Positions 8,633 through 17,445 of a DNA stretch of 64,000 nt are shown one piece after another. The number at the start of each line of letters is the position of its first letter. Position 1 is the stretch's first letter. Location: positions 638,643 through 702,642 of the forward strand of contig CAVZQK010000010.1 of NCBI GenBank assembly GCA_963777355.1. The letters are read 5' to 3'. The notes under the pieces are model-generated. The model worked only from the letters and a program-made list of their open reading frames with translations. It was not told where the DNA came from and searched no databases. The stretch comes from DATJHM01 sp963777355 (GTDB lineage: Bacteria > Chloroflexota > Ktedonobacteria > Ktedonobacterales > Ktedonobacteraceae). The position numbers and the translations under genes are program-made.

Positions 8633-9058
8633 ATGGCACTAAACGACCTGGAGAAGGAAGCCGGCCGGAAGTTCCGGGCCGGCTGGCAGGGCATGCTCGA
8701 CGAACTGAACCGGGATGAGCCGCCGGGCGGGGAGGCGGACCCGCTGCACCGGACGGTCCGGCATGCCTGCCCGGAGCACGGCGGTGCCTCCATCGGCATC
8801 GAGCTGCGCGAGCACCGCGAGCTGAACGGGCTTTACCGGGTCTGCTACTGCGGGCGCGTGGCCCTCGTCACGGCGCCTGGAGGGGACTTCCCGCACGAGA
8901 ACTGCGGGGCTAGCAAGATCGCCGCTGAGGCCGGGCTGCTGACGTTCGTCTGGAAAGATGGCCGGTGCCCTGACTGCGGGCTGGTGCTGCGCAGCTCTCG
9001 TGGCCGCGTGGCGCTGACCGCGGACCTGCCGCCGTTGAAGGAGCGCAAAATTGCCTGA
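8633..9058 (+). CDS. Cys-rich hypothetical protein
   Basis: Intact, 141 residues. It starts MALNDLEKEAGRKFRAGW and has a middle with HACPEHGG, RVCYCGRV and ENCG, and a C-terminal CPDCGL. The spaced Cys/His pairs suggest one or two zinc ribbons. It lies in the same run of genes as the sigma factor, with only 8 bases before it. The next gene's TTG start (9051) lies inside its last codons. Confidence 0.5.
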   Translation: MALNDLEKEAGRKFRAGWQGMLDELNRDEPPGGEADPLHRTVRHACPEHGGASIGIELREHRELNGLYRVCYCGRVALVTAPGGDFPHENCGASKIAAEAGLLTFVWKDGRCPDCGLVLRSSRGRVALTADLPPLKERKIA

Positions 9059-9485
9059 AAAGCCCGGACACATCATCGAGATTTCCGACTCGCTCGGCCG
9101 TGACGTCGACCGCTGGAAGGCGGGCCAGGGTGAGGCTCCGCCTATGGAGGCGTTCATGTCTGACGCCGCCCTGGATCAGGTGGCGGCGCAGACCGCGCAG
9201 GTGGCCCGCGCGGTGCCGGCCGAGTCGCTGACCCCGATCACGCCCGCGCAGGCAGCTGAGCTGACCCGGTTCGACGGCGAGACCATGCCGGTGATCCCCC
9301 GCACCCGGCGGGTCATCCCGCCGCCGTTCCGCCGGGACCGGATCGAGGTCAGCCGTCACGGCCGCAAGTGGCTGCCGACCCTTGTCGAGAACGTCTCCAT
9401 CGGCGACACCGTGCCCGGGGTCGGCGTGGTGGCCAAAGTCGAGCGGTGGAGGAGATTGGAGCCGGTTGACGGGTGGGCGGCGTAG
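9051..9485 (+). CDS. hypothetical protein
   Basis: The best start is TTG 9051, which overlaps the end of the previous gene and follows GAAGGAG. It encodes 144 residues, with PGHIIEISDSLGRDVDRWK at the N-terminus and VENVSIGDTVPGVGVVAKVE near the C-terminus, the latter looking like a small beta barrel. No family is recognised. Confidence 0.45.
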   Translation: MPEKPGHIIEISDSLGRDVDRWKAGQGEAPPMEAFMSDAALDQVAAQTAQVARAVPAESLTPITPAQAAELTRFDGETMPVIPRTRRVIPPPFRRDRIEVSRHGRKWLPTLVENVSIGDTVPGVGVVAKVERWRRLEPVDGWAA

Positions 9486-9493
9486 TAGAGAGC

Positions 9494-9580
9494 ATGAAGG
9501 TAATCCTCACGGGCCCGAGCGGCATCCCAGTGGAATTCGATCTCGGTGAGCAGGTGCAGGCGCACCGGCTGCCGGACTAG
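9494..9580 (+). CDS. very small ORF, 28 residues
   Basis: ATG 9494 to TAG 9578-9580 encodes MKVILTGPSGIPVEFDLGEQ and eight more residues. It fits exactly between the neighbouring genes in the same packed direction, which supports it. Function is unknown. Confidence 0.35.
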   Translation: MKVILTGPSGIPVEFDLGEQVQAHRLPD

Positions 9581-9582
9581 CC

Positions 9583-9857
9583 ATGTACCGAATCGCTGAC
9601 CTCTGCGGCGGGGTCGGGATCTCAGGCGACGGCTACCGCAACGCGGGCATCGAGGCCGACTGCTTCGATATCGACCCGGGCTGCGCGAAATACTGCCCGG
9701 GTGAGTTCCACTGCCTGGACATCCTGGACCTGACCGTCGATGACCTCAAAGACTACGACCTGATCCACCTGGCCGCGCCGTGCCAGCGCTGGTCGGACAT
9801 GTGCGCCTGCCGGCCCGAGCTGGCCGCGCAGTACCCGGACCTGATCACCCCGATGCG
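9583..9857 (+). CDS. C5-cytosine DNA methyltransferase, 5' part only
   Basis: ATG 9583 starts MYRIADLCGGVGISGDGYRN, which matches motif I of C5-cytosine methyltransferases (DLFxGxGG, the AdoMet site). Residues ~27-31 (CFDID) fit motif II. LIHLAAPCQRWSDMC near residue 62 contains the PC catalytic loop of motif IV; the Cys attacks C6 of the target base. After about residue 92 (PDLITPMR) the sequence changes to low-GC DNA and the frame meets a stop at 9978. All later motifs and the target recognition domain are missing. It is the last gene of the GC-rich piece and is cut by the junction. Confidence 0.75.
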
Positions 9858-9870
9858 AAGACTGAATCCC
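9845..9870. other. sharp compositional junction
   Basis: GC-rich phage-like coding sequence changes within about 10-20 bases to AT-richer sequence that codes for the linker of a 2-oxoacid dehydrogenase E2. Both genes are cut in the middle and in different frames. No repeat or integrase gene lies at this point. Confidence 0.8.
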
Positions 9871-10844
9871 AGCAGAGCACAAATAGTGTTTCTGTGCCCA
9901 CTCCCGCAAAGCAAATTGCTGATTCGCAACGTCCCCCTTCTCCTCTCGCGCGGCGAATTGCTGCTGAACATAACGTAGATATTTCGCAGGTGCATGGTAG
10001 TAGCCCGCATGGCCGCGTGACAAAAGATGATGTTGTGAATTACATGGAGCAGGCCAGAACGCCTTCTCAGGCCCTGCCTGCAATTGCGCCAACTCCATCT
10101 CTCCCCCAGGCTACTCCGTCTATTTCCTCATCAAGCGCGAATGGTCGGCCAGAGGAGCGGGTGAGGATGTCCCGTCGTCGCCAGACGATTGCGCAGCGCC
10201 TGGTTGAGGCTCAGCATACGGCGGCGATGCTAACGACCTTCAATGAGATCGACATGAGCGCGATAATGGATATTCGCAGCAGACGAAAAGATGCTTTTAA
10301 AGAGCGTCACGAGGTCTCATTAGGCTTTATGTCCTTTTTTACTAAAGCCATAGTCGGCGCATTGAAAGCTTTCCCTCGCCTGAATGCCGAGATTCAGGGG
10401 AATGAAATGGTCCTTAAGCGCTACTATGACATCGGTATCGCGGTAGGTGCTGAAGAGGGTCTGGTAGTCCCTGTTATACGCAATGCCGATCAGAAGAGTT
10501 TTGCGCAGATCGAGCGTGAGATTGCAGATTATGCCAAACGTGCGCGTGCCAATACTCTCTCACTGGGCGATCTTCAGGGGGGGACTTTTACGATTACCAA
10601 TGGTGGCACTTTTGGTTCTCTCCTTTCCACGCCTATTCTTAATGGACCGCAAGTAGCGATCCTGGGAATGCATAAGATTGAGCAGCGTCCCATTGCCCTT
10701 AATGGACAGGTGGTGATCCGTCCTATGATGTACGTTGCACTTTCTTATGATCACCGTATTGTTGATGGTCGGGAGGCGGTACAGTTTTTGGTCAGAGCCA
10801 AAGAATTGTTAGAGGACCCCGAATCCCTGCTCATCGAAGGCTAG
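9858..10844 (+). CDS. dihydrolipoamide acyltransferase (E2), 5'-truncated
   Basis: The reading enters from the junction in a Ser/Gln/Pro-rich linker. Next is a peripheral-subunit-binding domain (PPSPLARRIAAEHNVDIS and GSSPHGRVTKDDVVNYM). A second linker and the complete catalytic domain follow: SRRRQTIAQRLVEAQHTAAM, the FITNGG-like TFTITNGGTFGSLLSTPI, and the active site SYDHRIVDGREA (His and Asp of HxxxDG). The C-terminus EDPESLLIEG is typical of succinyltransferases of the 2-oxoglutarate dehydrogenase complex, so sucB is the likely identity. The N-terminal lipoyl domain is absent, and no E1 gene precedes it. A core metabolic gene lacking its lipoyl domain should not work, which argues that the junction is artificial or recent. 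Confidence 0.85.
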   Translation, partial: KTESQQSTNSVSVPTPAKQIADSQRPPSPLARRIAAEHNVDISQVHGSSPHGRVTKDDVVNYMEQARTPSQALPAIAPTPSLPQATPSISSSSANGRPEERVRMSRRRQTIAQRLVEAQHTAAMLTTFNEIDMSAIMDIRSRRKDAFKERHEVSLGFMSFFTKAIVGALKAFPRLNAEIQGNEMVLKRYYDIGIAVGAEEGLVVPVIRNADQKSFAQIEREIADYAKRARANTLSLGDLQGGTFTITNGGTFGSLLSTPILNGPQVAILGMHKIEQRPIALNGQVVIRPMMYVALSYDHRIVDGREAVQFLVRAKELLEDPESLLIEG

Positions 10845-10890
10845 CTCTTATTTGTAGGGAGCGCATTGATGCAATTTGAAATGGGCTATC

Positions 10891-10919
10891 TCGACATGAA
10901 GTGCTATAACCTGTATAAT
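10891..10919 (+). promoter_or_regulatory. predicted promoter for the kinase gene
   Basis: TCGACA at 10891-10896 and TATAAT at 10914-10919 are separated by 17 bases, a good sigma-70 type promoter. The untranslated leader to the kinase start at 11124 would be about 200 bases. The rest of 10845-11123 holds nothing else I recognise. Confidence 0.5.
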
Positions 10920-11123
10920 CAAATAGATGTACATCTTCAGCATTTTATCTTGTATGGGTACCTGCGTTTATCCTAGCAGGTAAGTGGACCCGTTGCTATA
11001 GAGAGAACGGATTTCTTTTGTGTCAACATGCTCCTTGTAGTAGTGCCTGGTAATTCGCAGATCCTCAGGTGGGAGCATTTGTCATGAGATCGAACGGCAG
11101 GGACAGAGGGAGTTGCCAGGGTT

Positions 11124-12550
11124 ATGGGTAACAGCGATGATATGAATGTGCTTGTTGGCAAAACGCTGGGCCAGTTTCGCATTGTTGAGCGTATTGGCGC
11201 TGGTGGGATGGCAACTGTCTTTAAAGCATATCAACCAACCCTTGATCGTTATGTTGCGATCAAAGTTTTACCAGCGTATCATGCACGTGATCCTATTTTT
11301 GTGAAACGTTTTGTGCAGGAGGCACGTGCGGTTGCGAAATTGGCCCATCCCAATATTGTCCAAATTCATGATTTTGGCGAGCAGGATGGTATCACTTTTA
11401 TTGTCATGGAATACGTAGATGGTGGGACGCTAAAAGATCGTTTGAAGAAGCCTCTCCCGCCCGCCGAAGCCATTGATTTCACCATTCAGGCAGCCGAGGG
11501 TCTGGATTGCGCCCATAGCAATGGCATTATTCACCGGGACGTGAAGCCTGCAAATATGTTGGTGCGCAAAGACGGACATCTTTTGCTCTCCGATTTCGGG
11601 ATCGCAAAAATTCTTGAGGGGACAACTAATCTGACACGCGTAGGTACAGGTATTGGCACTCCTCAATATATGTCGCCAGAGCAGGGAACGGGGCAGGCGG
11701 TAGATCGGCGCAGTGATTTCTATTCTCTTGGTATCGTGCTTTTCCATTGTTTAAGCGGGCGTGTGCCGTTTACCGCTGACAACCCTTTGACGATTACCGT
11801 CAAGCATCTCAATGAACCGTTGCCTGTTGAGCGTCTGGTTGCTGAAGGGGTCCCACAACCGATTATTCAAGTTGTGCAGAAGATGACGGCAAAATTCCCG
11901 CATGAACGTTACCAGGCTGCTGATTCGCTGATTGACGCGTTGACCAGTGCCCTGGCTGCTTCGGATCTGGCTATGGTGAGGTGGCGTGGTGGCGTTCCGC
12001 CCTATGCAAGTGTGGCCGGTGCTTCTGGAGCTATGACTCAACTCCCAACTGCGAATGTGAGTAGCCCGCTATCGAGCAACCTGGTAGCTTTGCTCCATCT
12101 GGATCTCCTCAGCCAGTTGTAACATTGACCTGTTTCCGTTGTGGTGCTCCCAATCCCAGTACGCGGCTCTATTGCACGACCTGTGGCGATGATCTCTCGA
12201 ATAAGCGGGCAACCAATGATCGTTTTTTGAGCCAAAACGGGCGACCAGTGCTCGCTCGCCTTTCTATGCAACAAGGCCCGATGGCAGGCCGTGCCTACCG
12301 TTTCCACCAGGATGTTACAACGATTGGCCGCACGAATGGCAATGATCTGGTCATATCCGGACGAACAGTCTCACGCCGCCATGCTCGGCTCTGGTTTGCG
12401 GAAGGGCGCTGGTATCTTGAAGATTTACAGAGTGCAAATGGTACACTGGTCAATAATGCACGCATCTACCAGCCTGTTATGTTAAATGATGGTGATGTCA
12501 TCAATTTCGGTGATGAAGCCGTAATATTTAATATAACCTATGGGCCATAA
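11124..12550 (+). CDS. Ser/Thr protein kinase with zinc ribbon and FHA domain
   Basis: The kinase frame runs 11124-12122 and has all Hanks motifs: GAGGMATVFKA at residues 25-35, Lys47 (VAIKV), HRDVKPAN at 137, DFGIAK at 157 and GTPQYMSPEQ in the activation loop. From about 12065 the coding sense passes into a second frame, which before its first ATG already reads GSPQPVVTLTCFRCGAPNPS. It continues with a zinc ribbon (CFRCG, CTTCG) and an FHA domain (TIGRTNGNDLVISGRTVSRR and SANGTLVNNARI), ending at 12550. I read this as one protein of ~475 residues with one frame break. The alternative is two genes 2 bases apart, the second starting near 12125. FHA domains bind phosphothreonine, so the protein could read its own phosphorylation. 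No membrane segment is visible. Confidence 0.75.
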
Positions 12551-12644
12551 GTGTCCTTTTTGAAGAACGTTTTGCTACTATATGCCGATCACACTTGCAG
12601 TCTTGAGTTTCGGCATTTCTGATAGACCAGGAAAGGAAAAGGTC

Positions 12645-13184
12645 ATGACCTCTATTAATCCACTCGTCCAGGTTGCGCAACAAATGTTACTGGGAGGGGC
12701 TGTGAAGCAGAATCATGCTCTGGAACATGCAACAATTGTCTTGCTCTCGAAGAAGTATCCAGATGTGCGTCTCTCCGGAATCTCTTTTGCCGCAGGTTTT
12801 TTTGTTTTTGGTGAGCTACCTACCGAAGCCATTCTGCCTGCTGCCGAGGAGGCCCTGGGCTTGCTGCGTTCCACACAGCCCGAACTAGCTGTGCATGAGC
12901 GCTGTGGCACGAATCTGGCGGTTGCCGGTATGTTGACGGGTCTTTCTGCGATGGCTGTCGCGAAGATGCGCCGTCCTTACAGTACGGCGAACAATGTGAT
13001 CCTGGCTTCAACAGCGGCTCTGGTACTTGCGCGTCCGCTAGGATTGACAGTGCAGCGTTATATTACGACACAGACACCGAACGCGTCCATGCGTATTCTT
13101 GGCGTTAAGCCAATGCAGGTGCTTGGTGCTCCCGCCCACTTTGTGAGTACTGATAACCCGGATGCAGCCAGTCTGTTTTCTTAA
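12645..13184 (+). CDS. DUF6391-type protein
   Basis: ATG 12645 follows GGAAAGGAAAAGG; the upstream ATG at 12582 in the same frame has no ribosome site. The 179-residue product contains KQNHALEHATIVLLSKKYPD, which matches the NHALEHATI signature I associate with DUF6391, and two hydrophobic stretches (LAVAGMLTGLSAMAVAKM and NVILASTAALVLARPLGL). Biochemical function is not known. It lies 95 bases after the kinase-FHA gene in the same direction. Confidence 0.65.
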   Translation: MTSINPLVQVAQQMLLGGAVKQNHALEHATIVLLSKKYPDVRLSGISFAAGFFVFGELPTEAILPAAEEALGLLRSTQPELAVHERCGTNLAVAGMLTGLSAMAVAKMRRPYSTANNVILASTAALVLARPLGLTVQRYITTQTPNASMRILGVKPMQVLGAPAHFVSTDNPDAASLFS

Positions 13185-13226
13185 GAGACTTCATGAAAGT
13201 TTGTTTTTTTAGTACGTGGAGGAGAG

Positions 13227-14114
13227 ATGAGCGGAGATCGTAATCGTTTTTTAGTGGAAACCTCCTGGTTAGCTGAGCATATCCATGACCCGCATATCCG
13301 TATTGTAGATATGCGGGGCTATGTGCGCTCAGTCAATCGTGCCGGTGTTGAGGGCGTGCAGGATGCTTTATATATTGGTGCTCGTGATGAGTACAAGCAA
13401 GAGCATATCCCTGAAGCGCTCTACATCGACTGGAGCAGCGATATTGTTGATCCTGCTGATGAGGTAGAGGCGCAGATTGCGCCTCCTGGGCGTTTTGCTC
13501 AGGCAATGGAGCAGCTTGGGATTGGTGATGAGCACCTGGTAATTGCCTATGACGCTCATCCCACGGCGCAGTTTGCCACACGTCTCTGGTGGGCGTTGAA
13601 CTACTATGGTCATGGACAAGTTGCGGTCCTGAATGGTGGTTTTTTAAAGTGGAAACGTGAGGGGCGTCCTCTGACAGACGTGATCCCTACGTATGCTCCA
13701 GCGGTCTTTACGCCACGTCCTCAGTCCCAATTGCGTGCAACTGCTGAAGAGGTGTTAGCGCTGATTGGTCAGTCTGGCGTGAATCTGGTAGATGCACGCG
13801 ATTCAGGTCAGTATAGCGGGGTGCTTGCTCGTGGAGATGGTCGTCGTGGTCATATTCCTGGTGCGATCAATCTGCCGCGTGAAGATCTCATCGATCCACA
13901 GACGGGTACGTTTCGCAGCAACGAGGAGCTGACACAGATCTTCGCGCAGGCAGGCGTCTCTCCTGAGCAGCATATCGTAGCCTATTGTAACGGTGGAGTT
14001 GCCGCTACTTCTGTCCTCTTTAGTCTGGCCTTGCTTGGCTATCCCCATCTTACCAATTACGATGGTTCATGGAATGAATGGGGGAGTCGGCAGGATCTGC
14101 CTGTAGAGATCTAA
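13227..14114 (+). CDS. thiosulfate/3-mercaptopyruvate sulfurtransferase
   Basis: Two rhodanese domains make up 295 residues. The first (residues ~8-140) is the inactive, structural copy, with IVDMRGYV and HIPEALYIDW. The second (~160-295) has VDARDSGQYSGV, GHIPGAINLPRED and the active-site loop AYCNGGVAATSVLF, whose Cys carries the persulfide. The enzyme moves sulfur from thiosulfate or 3-mercaptopyruvate to cyanide or thiols in the cytoplasm; the exact donor cannot be told from the loop alone. The ribosome site GGAGGAG is 5 bases before the ATG. Confidence 0.85.
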   Translation: MSGDRNRFLVETSWLAEHIHDPHIRIVDMRGYVRSVNRAGVEGVQDALYIGARDEYKQEHIPEALYIDWSSDIVDPADEVEAQIAPPGRFAQAMEQLGIGDEHLVIAYDAHPTAQFATRLWWALNYYGHGQVAVLNGGFLKWKREGRPLTDVIPTYAPAVFTPRPQSQLRATAEEVLALIGQSGVNLVDARDSGQYSGVLARGDGRRGHIPGAINLPREDLIDPQTGTFRSNEELTQIFAQAGVSPEQHIVAYCNGGVAATSVLFSLALLGYPHLTNYDGSWNEWGSRQDLPVEI

Positions 14115-14163
14115 AGGTGTTTGCCTGAGAATTGTCGGAATTGTGCCAGTACAAGGCCTTGCG

Positions 14164-15012
14164 TTATTCAGACGACATGGCCAGAAGCTGCTCGATTTTC
14201 TCGGCGGTTCCAGAGTTGCTCTGTGGCGTGTGAATCAGCAGTCGCAGATCGTGGGAATCGACCGTCTGGAACCAGAGAAAATCAAAGGTCAGTTTTCCGA
14301 CAAGCCGATGATGCATCGTCTTGTGTCCTTCCGACATGCTCCGTACCTCGTGACGGGCCCATAATTCCCGAAACTCTGGACTGATCCGGGAGAGTTCAGC
14401 GATCTGTGTAGCCCACCAGGGATCGTTGATGAAACGACCATAGCCAGCGCGAAATTGCGCCAGATACACGCGTGCCAGTTCCTCCCACTCCTCGTTTGCT
14501 TCCCGCACAGGGGAAGTGAATAATTGCCAGATCAAGTTGCGCTCTTGTGCCGTTCGCATGGCAAAGTCGCCAAAAACGACGCGAGAGGCTGCATTCCACG
14601 CCACAACGTTCAAACGCGCATCAACGACGCACGTCGGTATGGTCCCAAGTTGCGTGAGAAACTGCTTGAAGGTCGCGCTGATCGTCGTTGGTGAAAACGT
14701 CTCGACGGGAGGAGGCTGTCTGAGAGCAAGCAAAAATAGATGGGCGCGTTCGTTGGGGTCCAGCAGCAGGACTCTCGCCAGACATTCCAACACATGCACG
14801 GAGACGTGAATATCTCGTCCCTGCTCCAGCCAGGTATACCACTCCGGACTGACTCCGGAAAGCTGTGCCACTTCTGCCCGCCGTAAGCCTGGGGTCCGCC
14901 TTCGTGTCCCTCCCGGTAAGCCTACCTGTTCTGGCGAGACGCGAGCGCGGCAGCTGCGTAAGAACGTTGCTAATTCGTAATGACGATCCAACTCCAATTG
15001 ATTCATAGGCAT
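14164..15012 (-). CDS. XRE-family regulator with MmyB-like ligand domain
   Basis: 282 residues. The N-terminal helix-turn-helix (residues ~10-80) includes RRRTPGLRRAEVAQLSGVSP and EWYTWLEQGRDIHVSVHVLE, the exact style of MmyB-type regulators. The C-terminal domain (residues ~110-275), with NVVAWNAASRVVFGDF, is the PAS-like ligand pocket known to bind fatty acids in some relatives. It is divergent from the SDR gene at 15302, an arrangement often seen for this family, so it probably controls that gene. Confidence 0.8.
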   Translation of the reverse strand: MPMNQLELDRHYELATFLRSCRARVSPEQVGLPGGTRRRTPGLRRAEVAQLSGVSPEWYTWLEQGRDIHVSVHVLECLARVLLLDPNERAHLFLLALRQPPPVETFSPTTISATFKQFLTQLGTIPTCVVDARLNVVAWNAASRVVFGDFAMRTAQERNLIWQLFTSPVREANEEWEELARVYLAQFRAGYGRFINDPWWATQIAELSRISPEFRELWARHEVRSMSEGHKTMHHRLVGKLTFDFLWFQTVDSHDLRLLIHTPQSNSGTAEKIEQLLAMSSE

Positions 15013-15096
15013 GTGACAGGCTCCGCTCTGTTCTGTGACCAGAAACGAGAAGTGCTAGTTCTAGGATAAACGCTTCTCTCGTTAAAACATATCTCA

Positions 15097-15110
15097 CATT
15101 ATACACTAGT
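15097..15110 (-). promoter_or_regulatory. -10 element for the MmyB-like regulator
   Basis: On the minus strand this reads ACTAGTGTATAATG, with TATAAT at 15103-15098, about 85 bases before the start at 15012. No convincing -35 is visible. The same 14 bases recur at 20579-20592, upstream of another minus-strand gene. Confidence 0.45.
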
Positions 15111-15301
15111 GACGGATAAGGTGAGTGTATCCATCACAGTGTCTCCAGAATTGGTAGGCTTCGGAGATCCCATTCAACGAGACTGGGCTCGCGGGCGTTC
15201 TGCTTCAGCGCGAGGCTTTCCGGGACAGCGCACGCGTGGTGTGGTCACACAACCGAAACCCTAACCCTACGTTTCCTGTACATCTAATGGAGGAATTTCT
15301 C

Positions 15302-16213
15302 ATGAAAGTTTTCGTTACTGGTGCTTCCGGCTGGATCGGCTCCGCCGTCGTTCCTGAACTCATCGGTGCCGGCCATCAGGTCATCGGGCTTGCCCGCTCG
15401 GATGCTTCCGCATCTGCCCTCGTCGCCGCCGGGGCACAGGTGCATCGCGGCACTCTTGATGATCTCGACAGCCTGCACAGTGCAGCCGCCGCGTCGGATG
15501 GCGTGATCCACCTCGCGTTCAAGCACGACGTCGCCTTCTCAGGGGACTTCCAGGGCGCTGTTGATGCGGATCGTCGTGCCATCGAAACCTTCGGCGAGGC
15601 ACTTGCAGGCTCTGATCGACCGTTCGTCATCGCCTCCGGAGTGCTTGGGCTCGCACCAGGGCGTGTGGCGACCGAACGGGACGGCCATGACCCCGACCCG
15701 GCTGTGCTCGGTCGGATGGACAATGCAAAGATGACGCTCTCCCTCGCTTCCCGCAGCGTCCGCTCATCCATTGTGCGACTCTCTCCCACGGTTCACGGCA
15801 AAGGAGATAACGGCTTCGTTGCGACTCTGGTCGGCATCGCCCGCGACAAGGGCACTTCTGGCTACATCGGCGACGGGTCCAATCGCTGGCCTGCCGTGCA
15901 CCGGCTCGACGCGGCGCACCTCTTCCGCCTGGCACTGGAGAAGGCCCCGGCGGGCTCGACACTGCATGCTGTTGCGGACGAGGGCGTGCCGGTCCGCGCC
16001 ATCGCCGAGGTGATCGGTCGGCATCTCGAAGTGCCAGTGGTCGCTATCTCTCCTGAAAACGCGGGCGAACACTTCAGCTTTCTGGCTGGCTTCCTCGCCC
16101 TCGATTCCCCAGCTTCGAGCGTGCTGACCCGTAAGCTGCTGGGGTGGCAGCCTGTGCATTCGGGGCTCCTGGCGGACCTCGAAGAAGGTCATTACTTTAC
16201 GAACAAGAGGTGA
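15302..16213 (+). CDS. SDR-family NAD-dependent epimerase/oxidoreductase
   Basis: ATG 15302 has GGAGGA 8 bases before it; an upstream in-frame ATG lacks one. The product is 303 residues. The Rossmann fold starts at residue 1 with MKVFVTGASGWIGSAVVPEL (GxxGxxG of extended/atypical SDRs). DGVIHLAFKHD follows, and the C-terminal substrate domain includes WPAVHRLDAAHLFRLALEKA. The usual YxxxK pair is not obvious, as in other atypical SDRs annotated as NAD(P)H-binding epimerases. Local GC content is higher than in the neighbours, which may mark transfer from an actinobacterium together with the divergent regulator. Confidence 0.75.
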   Translation: MKVFVTGASGWIGSAVVPELIGAGHQVIGLARSDASASALVAAGAQVHRGTLDDLDSLHSAAAASDGVIHLAFKHDVAFSGDFQGAVDADRRAIETFGEALAGSDRPFVIASGVLGLAPGRVATERDGHDPDPAVLGRMDNAKMTLSLASRSVRSSIVRLSPTVHGKGDNGFVATLVGIARDKGTSGYIGDGSNRWPAVHRLDAAHLFRLALEKAPAGSTLHAVADEGVPVRAIAEVIGRHLEVPVVAISPENAGEHFSFLAGFLALDSPASSVLTRKLLGWQPVHSGLLADLEEGHYFTNKR

Positions 16214-16452
16214 TGTCCCGGTTGCCTGGTCAAGAGATGCGCGCTTCGACACGAGTCTTTTGTCACCTTTTCGGTGAAGACCTCCCGAGGTGGAGCGGTT
16301 CCGATCCGGCTCCACCTTAGACTTGGCGATCTGCCAGCGGCACAGCGTAGCCTGCTGGCACTGAGCCACCACAAGCATCTCTTCTCCCCACTTTACCAGG
16401 AGCCCAGCAGTTGCTCCGGCAGCCACTGGCGCAGGCGCAGAGCGAGAACTAT
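16214..16452. other. no gene recognised
   Basis: This gap lies between the SDR gene and the convergent RidA-like gene. It has a short inverted repeat around 16288-16318 (the GGTGGAGC and GCTCCACC halves), which could act as a terminator for the SDR transcript, but it has no T-run. No other gene-like reading was found. Confidence 0.35.
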
Positions 16453-16873
16453 CTACGCATCTTCCTCACCATTCTCGACTTCACTAACAGTATTTAGCAT
16501 TGCTATTGCCTCTATTTCTACGAGAATCGTAGGATCAATCAGCTTTTGTACCTCTACCATCGTTGCAACCGGGCGAATATCCTTGAACACTTCTCCGTGC
16601 GCTCGTCCAACTTCCTGCCATTGGCTGATATCTGTGACATAGATGCGCGTTTGCACGACTTCCTGAAATGAACTACCAGCCTGCTCTAATACTAGCCCAA
16701 TACGCCGTAAAATCTCTCTGGCTTGCTGATAACTATCGCCTTGATAGAGTCCCTGACCATTGGCATCAGTTGCTGTCGTGCCAGCGATAAAGAGCATATT
16801 GCCAGCTTTTACTGCTCGCGAATATCCTACAAGTGGTTCCCACGGCGATCCCGATGAGATATTTTCTCTTCAT
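16453..16873 (-). CDS. RidA-family protein, frame-shifted near its start
   Basis: Minus-strand frame with NMLFIAGTTATDANGQ, ILRRIGLVLEQAGSSFQEVV and TRIYVTDISQWQEVGRAHGE, the order of RidA/YjgF proteins. VATMVEVQKLIDPTILVEIE gives the C-terminal strand with the usual EIEAIA. Before the first in-frame ATG the same frame still reads SGSPWEPLVGYSRAVKAG, the normal N-terminus. One extra A in the AAAA run near 16865 separates this from ATG 16873 (MKRN...). RidA proteins hydrolyse reactive enamine/imine intermediates to keto acids. The conserved Arg (QTRIYVTD) is present. Confidence 0.75.
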
Positions 16874-17445
16874 AAAGTCCCTTTTTGCCCCCTGGTGAAT
16901 GTGGTTTTCTCTCTGAAACTCCCTATCGATGACCGTTTTGGATGAAGCAGAGCTCAATCTGTTCATCGCTCTGTCCCGCTATCTATCCCTACGTACCAGA
17001 TGACAATTGTGTTCCATCTCATCTTTTGATGATAGCTAGACTGGGCAGAGACGTTTCGCTTTTCTCAGGAGAGGTGAAGTTGCCACTTCCCGTTTAGTGG
17101 GTCATCGTGGTCGAGTCGAGTCCGTCTGCCGTAATAGTATAGGTTGTTCCATCGGTTGGTATATATTGATTGATGTTCTGACTATGGTAGCAAGTATTTT
17201 TGTGGTATTCATTGTCGTTTTCACTTTCACTGATTTTGGTAGTCTATTGCCTTGAGATTTCTATACTCTGCTATGGAACTCTTCTATCTACTAAGATAGG
17301 TTGTCCAATTTTCTCTAAACTTGATAGCTGATTTTTTTAGGTGAAGATGAGCAAAGCTATCCGGGTTACGGTCCATAGTCGCTCTATGATATACTGATCA
17401 AAATAAGAGAAGTAGATAAGTGTATGCAAGAACCCAATTTTTCTG
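16874..17445. other. 570-base AT-rich region without a recognised gene
   Basis: The divergent region between the RidA-like gene and the phosphotransferase gene is rich in T-runs. It has several short start-stop frames but nothing protein-like. TATACT at 17390-17395 could be a -10 for the + strand gene; no good -35 precedes it. Confidence 0.4.

Noticed and set aside
9780..10844. Natural fusion of phage protein and E2
   Set aside because: The open frame across the junction is not the methyltransferase frame, so the N-terminal ~27 codons are an accident of the join.
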